A DNA stretch of 36,534 bases from Maribacter sp. (GCF_016744255.1 NZ_JADGES010000026.1:1-36534), one strand, 5' to 3'; counted from the stretch's first letter, positions 1 through 5,747 are shown. Notes: generated by a model not told the origin, from the letters alone. Made by a program: numbers and translations.

Positions 1-106
1 TTATCATCTGAGAAAGGTGCTTTTTGTGTTGCACCACAAAGGTAACTTTGAGGAACAAAACTCCCTTTCTCTTTTTTAAGCGTTTAGGACGCTATTGATC
101 AAATAA

Positions 107-688
107 CTACTTTTCTGCCCTTATTCTACTTAATGTTTCTTGAGTTATTCCTAAATAAGAAGCAACCATACCTAAAGGAATACGATGATAAATATTAGAA
201 TAAGTTTTTTGAAAATGATTATATCTCTCTTTGGCAGATGTAAATCTTATAGAGGTTATACGTTCCATAAAATGACCAAAAATAGTTCCCATTGATAAAC
301 GAGCATAACGTTCCATTTCTGGAAAATTGTCAAAAAGATATACAAGGTCGTTTACGTATATAGAATATGCTTCGGTATTTTCAATTGCATCAATGTAGTA
401 GATATCTTTTTTTCTTTGCATAAAGCTTTTGGGTGAGTTGACCCATTCATCTGTTCCTGAAAAATATTCACTAATTTCTTTTCCATTTTTAATAAAATAA
501 GTTCGTAGAATACCCTTGTTAATGAAATAACTTTTTTTAGAGATATTGTTTGCGTCTAAAACGAGTTCTCCTTTTTGAAATACTATCGGCTTTATTCGTT
601 TTGAAAGTTCAGATTTCAAACTTTCCGAAAGTTTAATAAATTTTTCAAAATGGGCGAATATATTTTCCGTTGTTTCGATGTTATTCAA
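107..688 (-). CDS. Crp/Fnr family transcriptional regulator
   Basis: A 193-residue cytosolic DNA-binding regulator. Residues 20-120 read as a cyclic-nucleotide-binding beta-roll (FQKGELVLDANN, then FINKGILRTYF). The C-terminal 40 residues form a helix-turn-helix (GMVASYLGITQETLSRIR). The length is normal for the short Bacteroidota Crp-like proteins, whose ligand is usually unknown. The frame has no ATG: the start used is a TTG at 686-688, and an in-frame stop lies 25 bases upstream. The gene begins about 22 bases beyond a palindromic element (711-870), so its original start or promoter may have been replaced at that junction. Family call secure, target genes unknown. Confidence 0.85.
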   Translation of the reverse strand: MNNIETTENIFAHFEKFIKLSESLKSELSKRIKPIVFQKGELVLDANNISKKSYFINKGILRTYFIKNGKEISEYFSGTDEWVNSPKSFMQRKKDIYYIDAIENTEAYSIYVNDLVYLFDNFPEMERYARLSMGTIFGHFMERITSIRFTSAKERYNHFQKTYSNIYHRIPLGMVASYLGITQETLSRIRAEK

Positions 689-710
689 TTTATGTGAGGG
701 TATTTCTTCA

Positions 711-870
711 GCTTAAGCTATCCGTAGTGCGGAGGCAAGAAAACTTTTCGTTTGTATTTTATTTTTTTACTTACTACAATGTCAAATCAAACTGATTTGG
801 CGACCTTATAAAAGTACACATAACTTTGAGTTAAACACCAAACTCCGCATTATTTATAGGCCTTGTTAGC
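711..870 (-). repeat. Palindromic attC-like element, copy 1
   Basis: An imperfect palindrome. The left arm at 718-734 (CTATCCGTAGTGCGGAG) pairs with the right arm at 843-859 (CTCCGCATTATTTATAG), matching at 13 of 17 positions. It ends at GTTAGC (865-870) on the side of the HEPN-like gene. Inside is a second hairpin, CAAATC (783-788) with GATTTG (794-799), then GGCGACC and a TACACA block. The same ordered blocks recur at 2549-2738 and, in part, at 1884-1962. On the opposite edge it ends near GCTTAAGC (711-718) and does not show the GTTG core seen in copy 2. The attC comparison is inference from layout. Confidence 0.75.
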
Positions 871-875
871 AAAAG

Positions 876-1634
876 TTATTTGTAATTTACTGTTTCATTG
901 AATTCCATTGATTTGGCATCAATAGTTATCATTTTTTGAATGCTCGAAATCACTAATGTTACTCCAAAATCGCATAGGTCAATTAGTTTCAAATTATAAT
1001 CGTCAATATAATCGTCAATATAATCGTCAATATAATCTTTTCGTAAAAATTTATCACCACCAAGTCTCATGATTTCCATATCACCATGTACGAACTTGCT
1101 TCTATAATCATAGAACTCATTAATTTTTTTGTTTACTTTTTTCGGTTGTGGCGTTTGCCCTAAATGTAAGGAAATACGATTTTTTAGGGTTTTAATGATT
1201 GAATCATTTGACTTTATTCCATAAAAAGACTCTAATGCTTGAATTATCCACACAATAAGGGTTGGGTTATACCCAGCATAAGTATCATGTGAAAAATATA
1301 AGATTGAAAACAAAGTTCTTTCAATATTATTTTCTGCTTTGATTTTCAAACCCACATTTAGTGAGTTATACCATTCAAGAACATATTTTATCGGGATTAT
1401 TCTAATCTCTGGCCATCCACCAAACTTGTGAGAAGTTTCAGTCGAGCTTTCAAAATAAACACCTGTGAGATTAATTTCTTCGACAGATTTATTGTTTAAT
1501 TCTATAGAAGAACGAATATTCATGGAACCAGGATATGCAAAATTTGAACATAAAAATAGTACGTCTATATAGCTTAAAATAATGAATTTTTCTATGTTCT
1601 TTTTGCTGTCTGAGTTGCTACAGGAAATTTTCAT
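876..1634 (-). CDS. HEPN-like cassette protein, 5'-truncated
   Basis: The ATG at 1632-1634 gives 252 residues, but the same frame stays open and protein-like to a stop at 1845-1847. That adds about 70 codons with no ATG, GTG or TTG, so the gene has probably lost its 5' end. The C-terminal half is helical and contains YRSKFVHGD (R178-x4-H183), the R-x4-6-H signature of HEPN domains, many of which are RNases in toxin and anti-phage systems. A YIDD tandem repeat follows at about residues 201-213. The stop falls six bases before the GCTAAC edge of palindrome copy 1. HEPN membership is motif-based inference and the activity is unknown. Confidence 0.55.
   Translation of the reverse strand: MKISCSNSDSKKNIEKFIILSYIDVLFLCSNFAYPGSMNIRSSIELNNKSVEEINLTGVYFESSTETSHKFGGWPEIRIIPIKYVLEWYNSLNVGLKIKAENNIERTLFSILYFSHDTYAGYNPTLIVWIIQALESFYGIKSNDSIIKTLKNRISLHLGQTPQPKKVNKKINEFYDYRSKFVHGDMEIMRLGGDKFLRKDYIDDYIDDYIDDYNLKLIDLCDFGVTLVISSIQKMITIDAKSMEFNETVNYK
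995..1037 (-). repeat. 12-bp in-frame tandem repeat
   Basis: Three full copies of TATAATCGTCAA plus seven bases of a fourth lie inside the HEPN-like gene. On the coding strand they encode repeated Tyr-Ile-Asp-Asp. Because the unit is 12 bp, slippage would change the protein in steps of four residues without breaking the frame. Confidence 0.9.
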
Positions 1635-1883
1635 TTCAATTATTCCGCCATAAAATGCATTCTTATCTTCCGCTCTTTTAAAAAGGTTACTGAAATCGGA
1701 ATTTATTATGTATTTAGAATCTTCATAATCAAATTCATATGATTTAAAGGCTTGACTAACCTCTTTCCAATGATTAATTAAATCAACATCGTTGGGAGAA
1801 TGTTCAAATACGAGTGGTTCTATTTCTAATCTGAAAGTGATATCTTATTTTTTTTAATTTTTAACAAAAAAAAAATTTAATTT

Positions 1884-1962
1884 TTTAGCGACTTAACAAA
1901 TAAACACAGAACTATGAATAAATTACTAAAACCCTTATTAAGTATAGGTTTTGTTGTAAAAC
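1884..1962 (-). repeat. Palindromic attC-like element, copy 3 (truncated)
   Basis: This stretch matches one half of copies 1 and 2: TTTAGCGACTTAACAAATAA then ACACAGAACT, compared with GATTTAGCGACACCATAAAT then ATACACAGACCT in copy 2. After a diverged stretch comes AGTATAGGTTTTGTTG, compared with CGTATAGGTTTTGTTAG. The other half, which should carry the TGCGGAGGCAAG arm, is missing. In its place is an AT-only tract (1847-1883) that runs into the truncated HEPN-like frame. It ends at GTTGTAAAAC (1953-1962), the core shared with the far end of the neighbouring cassette. Confidence 0.6.
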
Positions 1963-1966
1963 GTTT
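1953..1966 (+). repeat. Cassette terminal inverted repeat, left copy (GTTG type)
   Basis: GTTGTAAAACGTTT is the inverted partner of 2535-2548, matching at 13 of 14 positions. Together they bracket the frameshifted membrane-protein gene. It sits at the edge of truncated palindrome copy 3. Confidence 0.7.
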
Positions 1967-2076
1967 TTTTTTCGGTTCTGCTTGCGTTACTAAATCCGAA
2001 GTAACCGATGAGTTTGATGAAAAATATGGTTTTATACTAAAACACTGGTTAGACTCAAAGAATAATTACGATAATG

Positions 2077-2205
2077 TCAAATCCTATTACTATCAATATC
2101 ATCAAGCATAGGAATAAAAATATGCTTACAACTATTTAACTGTTCTGTTATGAATCTTTCTCTATCTTCTTTTTTAACTGCTTTCATAAACTCAGCTATT
2201 ACGGG
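2077..2205 (-). pseudogene. Out-of-frame C-terminal tail of the 2192-2524 gene
   Basis: One base out of frame with the end of the upstream gene lies an open, protein-like stretch. It begins PVIAEFMKAVKKEDRERF and ends MLDDIDSNRI, then TGA at 2077-2079. The main frame ends in a short unlikely tail (EMTARNS) just where this one becomes readable. Skipping a single base near 2206 would join them into a protein of about 152 residues. I read this as a one-base insertion that broke the gene; a sequencing error would look the same. Confidence 0.5.
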
Positions 2206-2524
2206 CTGTCATCTCTAAGTGTTGTTCTCCCATTTGGTCTATGTACACTTTTTTAAGAGGCTCAATTCTTTCAAGAACTATTTTCTCGGTCATTTCCCTT
2301 AGATTCCCGTCATTCTTCATTTCGTCCTCAAACTGCATTATCATTCTATTTTCTTTAAGCTCAACAAACTTTTTTACTTCGTCTACTTTAAATACTTCCA
2401 TAAACGATTTCATTGAAGATATAACATCTTTCTGTCTGTCAATTTGTGATTTATGTACAAAGAAAACAACAAGATATATAACAGTGTACAAACCTAAAAC
2501 TCCTAAAGTCCATCTTTCGTCCAT
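2192..2524 (-). CDS. Small single-pass membrane protein, probably frameshifted
   Basis: 110 residues from the ATG at 2522-2524. A frame-open extension to an ATG at 2584 only translates the palindromic element and is unlikely to be coding. Residues 6-23 (TLGVLGLYTVIYLVVFFV) are one transmembrane helix. The rest is a charged, probably coiled-coil, cytoplasmic or periplasmic stalk rich in Lys and Glu. I do not recognise the family. The gene lies inside a cassette bounded by the inverted repeats at 1953-1966 and 2535-2548. The C-terminus appears to continue in another frame (2077-2205), so the product is probably shortened. Confidence 0.55.
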   Translation of the reverse strand: MDERWTLGVLGLYTVIYLVVFFVHKSQIDRQKDVISSMKSFMEVFKVDEVKKFVELKENRMIMQFEDEMKNDGNLREMTEKIVLERIEPLKKVYIDQMGEQHLEMTARNS

Positions 2525-2534
2525 ATATTTTTTT

Positions 2535-2548
2535 AAATGTTTTACAAC
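2535..2548 (-). repeat. Cassette terminal inverted repeat, right copy (GTTG type)
   Basis: On the minus strand this reads GTTGTAAAACATTT. It is the inverted partner of 1953-1966, differing at one position. It lies at the junction between palindrome copy 2 and the membrane-protein gene, 10 bases before that gene's start codon. Confidence 0.7.
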
Positions 2549-2738
2549 GACTGAGCTATGCGTAGTGCGGAGGCAAGGAAACATTTCCGTTTCCGTCTGC
2601 GCACGAAGCTAAAGCTTATTGTTTAGTTTTATTTTTTCTTGTTCAAAGCTAAATCCATAAGATTTAGCGACACCATAAATATACACAGACCTTTCCGTTT
2701 TAGCCCAAAAGTCCGCATTACGTATAGGTTTTGTTAGC
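2549..2738 (-). repeat. Palindromic attC-like element, copy 2
   Basis: This is the best-preserved copy. The left arm at 2556-2572 (CTATGCGTAGTGCGGAG) pairs with the right arm at 2711-2727 (GTCCGCATTACGTATAG), matching at 14 of 17 positions. Two of the mismatches are G-T wobbles if the plus strand folds. An inner perfect 8-bp hairpin, GCTAAATC (2648-2655) with GATTTAGC (2661-2668), sits where copy 1 has CAAATC/GATTTG; the outer pair has changed on both sides. The element ends at GTTAGC (2733-2738). Shared blocks with copy 1 include GTGCGGAGGCAAG and CATAAA/TACACA. Confidence 0.8.
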
Positions 2739-3137
2739 AAATGGCGTTTTCTCAGGAGATAATTTCAACTGTCCTAAAACCTTATTCAATTCAAGTATTG
2801 ATTTTTCGTCAATCCAATCCGTATTGATTGTCAATTCCTGCTTGTCCGTTTTCAGAATGTAATCTCCAGCATATTTCTTAATCCAATTTATTTGATTTAA
2901 CTCTATAGTCCTTCCGAAAAATCGATTTTTACTGATTTTACCGTTTTTTATGGTCAAATATTGATTTCGAGACTCGTAGAAATATTGTCCAAGATAAAGA
3001 ACTGCCATAAAAATATATCCGTAATCCATCCAACGTTTTTGTCCATCATAGCTTAGAGTTAATAGTCCAATTATTAACCAAACAATACCAATCCAGAGAT
3101 TTGAATTTAGTTTTTTTCTTTTATATTGTATTTTCAT
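2718..3137 (-). CDS. Two-helix membrane protein with PH-like tail, cassette gene
   Basis: 139 residues. Two hydrophobic helices (about 13-28 and 38-53) are followed by a soluble region with alternating short beta strands (YLTIKNGKISKNRFFGRTIE), which looks like a small PH-like fold. This layout is common among uncharacterised flavobacterial proteins. The last residues, TPFANKTYT, and the stop codon (TAA, 2718-2720) are encoded inside the arm of palindrome copy 2, so the element supplies the C-terminus. The gene is bracketed by the inverted repeat at 2732-2747 and 3143-3158. Function unknown. Confidence 0.75.
   Translation of the reverse strand: MKIQYKRKKLNSNLWIGIVWLIIGLLTLSYDGQKRWMDYGYIFMAVLYLGQYFYESRNQYLTIKNGKISKNRFFGRTIELNQINWIKKYAGDYILKTDKQELTINTDWIDEKSILELNKVLGQLKLSPEKTPFANKTYT
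2732..2747 (+). repeat. Cassette terminal inverted repeat, left copy (GTTAGC type)
   Basis: TGTTAGCAAATGGCGT is the inverted partner of 3143-3158, with 14 of 16 positions matching. It overlaps the edge of palindrome copy 2 and the 3' end of the two-helix membrane protein gene. Confidence 0.75.
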
Positions 3138-3142
3138 TTTTT

Positions 3143-3158
3143 ACGCTTTTTGCTAACA
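3143..3158 (-). repeat. Cassette terminal inverted repeat, right copy (GTTAGC type)
   Basis: On the minus strand this reads TGTTAGCAAAAAGCGT, five bases before the ATG of the two-helix membrane protein. It pairs with 2732-2747. No large palindrome follows it; instead a short hairpin-like TCCG-ATAAA-CGGA lies at about 3160-3172. It could be the first insertion point of the array or the remnant of another element. Confidence 0.7.
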
Positions 3159-3496
3159 CTCCGATAAACGGAATTTTTCTTTTCTAATTTACTTGTAAAA
3201 CATAAATCTCCTACAATTTTAGAAATAAATAGTACAGAAAAGTGTAATACCCATAAATACTTATTAACGAATATATTAATAAGTACGGCATGCATATAAT
3301 AAAGCATCAATATGATGGAAAAACCCTCTTTTAAAGTGTTTTTTTAAGGCATGTAATGGTTAAATATGGAGAACGAGTTTTGTCGCAAAAACTATTCTCG
3401 ATACGCTTTACCTAAAGGCAAAGCACTCGAATTGATGTTTTTGTTGTTATTCTGGTGTTCCGAATACTAAAAGATATAATTAATGATAATCTATAT
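3159..3496. other. Gene-free stretch at the right edge of the cassette array
   Basis: AT-rich and without a convincing reading frame on either strand. It holds a short TCCG/CGGA hairpin next to the cassette edge and the REP-like pair of hairpins annotated separately at 3369-3435. I see nothing else in it. Confidence 0.6.
3369..3435. repeat. REP-like double hairpin
   Basis: The first hairpin is GAGAA (3369-3373) and AGTTTT (3376-3381), loop GTCGCA, then AAAACT (3388-3393) and TTCTC (3395-3399). The second, at 3405-3424, is GCTTTACC-TAAA-GGCAAAGC with one mismatch, flanked by CTCGATAC and ACTCGAATTGATG. From memory, repeats with the words TTCTCGATACGC and CTCGAATTGA are scattered between genes in flavobacterial genomes. 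Only one copy is visible here, so the repeat status is inference. Confidence 0.5.
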
Positions 3497-3892
3497 TTAT
3501 GCCAATGCAGTCACCAAAAAAACAGCCGTAATATATAGCCATAGTATACTAAATACTATATGTACTAGGGTTTCAAACCGCTTGCCTTTCCATAGTTTAG
3601 AAGAGTAACCCACAAACTGTATGATAAGGCGTAGTAACCAAAAAATCGCAAAACCAAAGGCTATTTTTCTACCTAATGGTGTTTCTACAATCTCCACTGC
3701 CGAAGAAACACAAAGTACGCCCATAAACAAAACGGTAATGGCTATGAAGAGGGTATGTATCTCCATCATCTGTTTGTTTATAAGACTTAGCGCGCTTAAT
3801 TCTTTTTTCCAATTAAAATATTTGGGAAATATTACATGTATTCCTGCCAAAATAACTAACAGTATGCCTATAATTTTAATGTGTATTTCCAT
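3497..3892 (-). CDS. Four-helix integral membrane protein, unknown function
   Basis: 131 residues from the ATG at 3890-3892; an upstream TTG start is possible but less likely. Four hydrophobic segments (about 4-20, 42-62, 74-94 and 106-126) occupy most of the protein, with short polar loops such as FPKYFNWKKELSALS. No catalytic motif is visible. The start overlaps the end of the methyltransferase gene by 17 bases, so it is the last gene of the leftward DoxX/DUF2071/methyltransferase operon. Inner-membrane location is inferred from hydrophobicity. Confidence 0.7.
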   Translation of the reverse strand: MEIHIKIIGILLVILAGIHVIFPKYFNWKKELSALSLINKQMMEIHTLFIAITVLFMGVLCVSSAVEIVETPLGRKIAFGFAIFWLLRLIIQFVGYSSKLWKGKRFETLVHIVFSILWLYITAVFLVTALA

Positions 3893-4640
3893 TTTTTTCG
3901 AGTATAAAGGTGGTAACAAATGGGGTTTGTTTTAGCTCTTTGGCTATATCTAAGTTAACATTCTTAAAAATAGTAAACCATGATTTTCTATCATAAAAAT
4001 GTAAAAAACCTACTGTGTATCCCAAAAAATTGGCAGTATCTCTTAGATGTTCTTGCACATATATTCTCCCATTAGGTTTTAATACTCTATATAATTCTTT
4101 AAAAAAATCTTGCCTTTCTTCTACATCTCTAATTTCGTGTGCAGCAAATACCACTAGTATTTTATCGGCGGTGCTATCTTCCATTGGTAATTGGGTGGTT
4201 TCTATTATTATAGTATTCTTATACGGTGGGTATGCTTTACGTGCTCTTTGTATAGAAACCTCCGTATGTTTTTTAGGGTCGTAAAAATCGAACACTTTTA
4301 GTTCGGAATTTTTAAACCTTTGTTTAAATATAGCACTGGTTTCATCAAAACCGGCATTTACATTTACAATAGTTTGTTCTGTGTTTTCTTCAGGTAGCCA
4401 AGAGAAGGCATACAGACCTGAACAATCGTACACATACCAAGACACTACTAAAGACACAAGTAATGGCACTGCCACTAGCAGTATAATTATTGCGCTGTAA
4501 ATATACATCTGTCCTATTGGAGTTACATAATTAACTCCCAGCAGTAATACCCCAATAAGCAGTATCGCTATTACATAAAAATGCCAGTTAAAGCGTACTA
4601 TATTGAGAACGCCTTGGTTAGGTTTTCTTAGGGTTTCCAT
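3876..4640 (-). CDS. Membrane-anchored SAM-dependent methyltransferase
   Basis: 254 residues from the ATG at 4638-4640. Two N-terminal transmembrane helices (about residues 18-37 and 45-68) lead into a class I methyltransferase domain. IVNVNAGFDETS is the probable motif I strand-loop, ILVVFAAHEIRD the motif after the acidic loop, and FKELYRVLKPNGRIYVQEH the typical motif V region of Methyltransf_11 proteins. Motif I lacks the classical GxGxG. The domain would sit at the cytoplasmic face of the membrane. The gene overlaps DUF2071 upstream by 13 bases and the four-helix protein downstream by 17, so it is translated within one operon. The substrate is unknown; a membrane lipid or quinone is plausible but unsupported. 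Confidence 0.75.
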   Translation of the reverse strand: METLRKPNQGVLNIVRFNWHFYVIAILLIGVLLLGVNYVTPIGQMYIYSAIIILLVAVPLLVSLVVSWYVYDCSGLYAFSWLPEENTEQTIVNVNAGFDETSAIFKQRFKNSELKVFDFYDPKKHTEVSIQRARKAYPPYKNTIIIETTQLPMEDSTADKILVVFAAHEIRDVEERQDFFKELYRVLKPNGRIYVQEHLRDTANFLGYTVGFLHFYDRKSWFTIFKNVNLDIAKELKQTPFVTTFILEKNGNTH

Positions 4641-5371
4641 TTTTCTATTCTGCCTTTTTTCCAATAATAGGGAATGTCTTTTATTTCGAAAACATTGGCC
4701 AAAACCGCATTTTCTATATTTTGTTCTTTTAAGAAGCTAAAATTATATTCTAAAGCCTCTACCGGTTGTGGTTTCCAATTTTGGCGTACACCTTCTATAA
4801 TTAAAATTTCTTTCTTTTCTTTATTATACGTAAAGGTAAATGGCAGCGGGCCTGCAAATCTGCGTGCTTCTTTAAAATCTGCAAATGGAGAATCTTTAGG
4901 TAAAGAAACCTCAGCTTCGTTTTCTTTTCTCATAGCTACTTTAAATCCCGATTTTTTGGATTCTATTTCTAGCTTCTCCTCCTCTTCTGTTTGTGTAATA
5001 TCCGTGGTGGTGTATTGGTAATGGGTAAAAATATTCCCCATAAATTCCATTTTCTTGGTATTGGTTTCCGACTTTAAAATATATAATCCTCGTAAGTTCT
5101 TGCCCTCCTTAGTGGTATACCGCACAAAAACACGATACCCAATTAAGAAAAAATTATTCCCCATGAATTTAGGGAAACCTTTGGGGCGTAAATCTTCCGT
5201 TTGCACCATAGCTACAGCAACAAATGCATGGGTATCTTTAAAAGTATCTAACTGTAAGCATTTGGGTATCTTATCTTGCAGTTGTTCTTTGGGTACTGCA
5301 AATGTGAATACCAAAGAACTTTTAAAATGGGATTCTATCGCAAAAGGGTGGTCTTTTAGTTTAGAAAACAT
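4628..5371 (-). CDS. DUF2071 (YqjF-like) protein
   Basis: The product is 247 residues from the ATG at 5369-5371; an ATG at 5410 would add 13 residues and increase the overlap with the DoxX gene. It matches the DUF2071/YqjF family, which has an acetoacetate-decarboxylase-like beta fold. Typical segments are LVFTFAVPKEQLQ, VAVAMVQTEDLRPKGFP, FLIGYRVFVRY and GLYILKSETN, and the domain fills the protein. The biochemical role of the family is not established. It sits between a DoxX-like membrane protein and a membrane methyltransferase with overlaps on both sides, so the products are probably made in step. Confidence 0.8.
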   Translation of the reverse strand: MFSKLKDHPFAIESHFKSSLVFTFAVPKEQLQDKIPKCLQLDTFKDTHAFVAVAMVQTEDLRPKGFPKFMGNNFFLIGYRVFVRYTTKEGKNLRGLYILKSETNTKKMEFMGNIFTHYQYTTTDITQTEEEEKLEIESKKSGFKVAMRKENEAEVSLPKDSPFADFKEARRFAGPLPFTFTYNKEKKEILIIEGVRQNWKPQPVEALEYNFSFLKEQNIENAVLANVFEIKDIPYYWKKGRIEKWKP

Positions 5372-5747
5372 GCTGTACTGGGTTTTGTTCTTTTCGTAAA
5401 TGAAACTCATTTACATAAATAAGTACTATAAAAAGAAATGCAAAGAGGGAATTGTATTTTCCCCATAGCAGCAAATCTGGCACTATAAGGAATTCCATTA
5501 TATTCATGGTTGCTATTATTGTTATTTGCAAAATAGCATTTATACGCGTTTTTATTCTGGAGACAATCCATAGAAACATAGCCACTTCAGAACAACCAAT
5601 GAGAATTATGAAAAGAGGTCTGTAAGATTCTCCCAAAATGCAAGTTACAATTTCCTGGTGCCTAGGTACTTGGTTTAATATTTTGCAATACAAACCATTG
5701 ACCAGCCAAACGAGACCAATGATATAGGTTATTATTTTAGACAACAT
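5361..5747 (-). CDS. DoxX-like membrane protein
   Basis: 128 residues from the ATG at 5745-5747; a TTG at 5816 would add 23 mostly charged residues. Four transmembrane helices fill the protein. The first has the GLVWLVNGLYCKIL pattern and the second follows PLFIILIGCSEVAMFLW, both typical of DoxX-like small membrane proteins. Relatives have been linked to quinone or oxidoreductase complexes, but this subgroup is uncharacterised. First gene of a leftward operon whose next member, DUF2071, overlaps its 3' end. Confidence 0.75.
   Translation of the reverse strand: MLSKIITYIIGLVWLVNGLYCKILNQVPRHQEIVTCILGESYRPLFIILIGCSEVAMFLWIVSRIKTRINAILQITIIATMNIMEFLIVPDLLLWGKYNSLFAFLFIVLIYVNEFHLRKEQNPVQHVF

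Noticed and set aside
43..64. TAACTTTGAG followed by AACTCC, similar to part of palindrome copy 1 (about 821-847)
   Set aside because: Two short words in the right order, but neither arm nor core is present; may be a remnant or chance.
17..96. Two small hairpins (GGTGC/GCACC near 17-36; AGCGT/ACGCT near 80-95) downstream of the Crp-type gene
   Set aside because: Five-base stems with no clean U tract; too weak to call a terminator.
107..688. The Crp-type gene as a further cassette of the array
   Set aside because: Palindrome copy 1 does not carry a GTT core on that side and no matching inverted repeat was found after the gene; it is more likely the flank of the array.
1914..2111. 65-codon open frame on the plus strand that begins inside palindrome copy 3
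   Set aside because: Its first 17 codons translate the element itself, and its end overlaps the out-of-frame tail of the minus-strand cassette gene. The middle (KSEVTDEFDEKYGF) looks somewhat protein-like, so a small gene is not excluded, but the support is too thin.
2241..2612. 123-codon plus-strand frame
   Set aside because: Antisense to the coiled-coil membrane protein and to palindrome copy 2; Ser/Thr/Phe-rich composition typical of a shadow frame.
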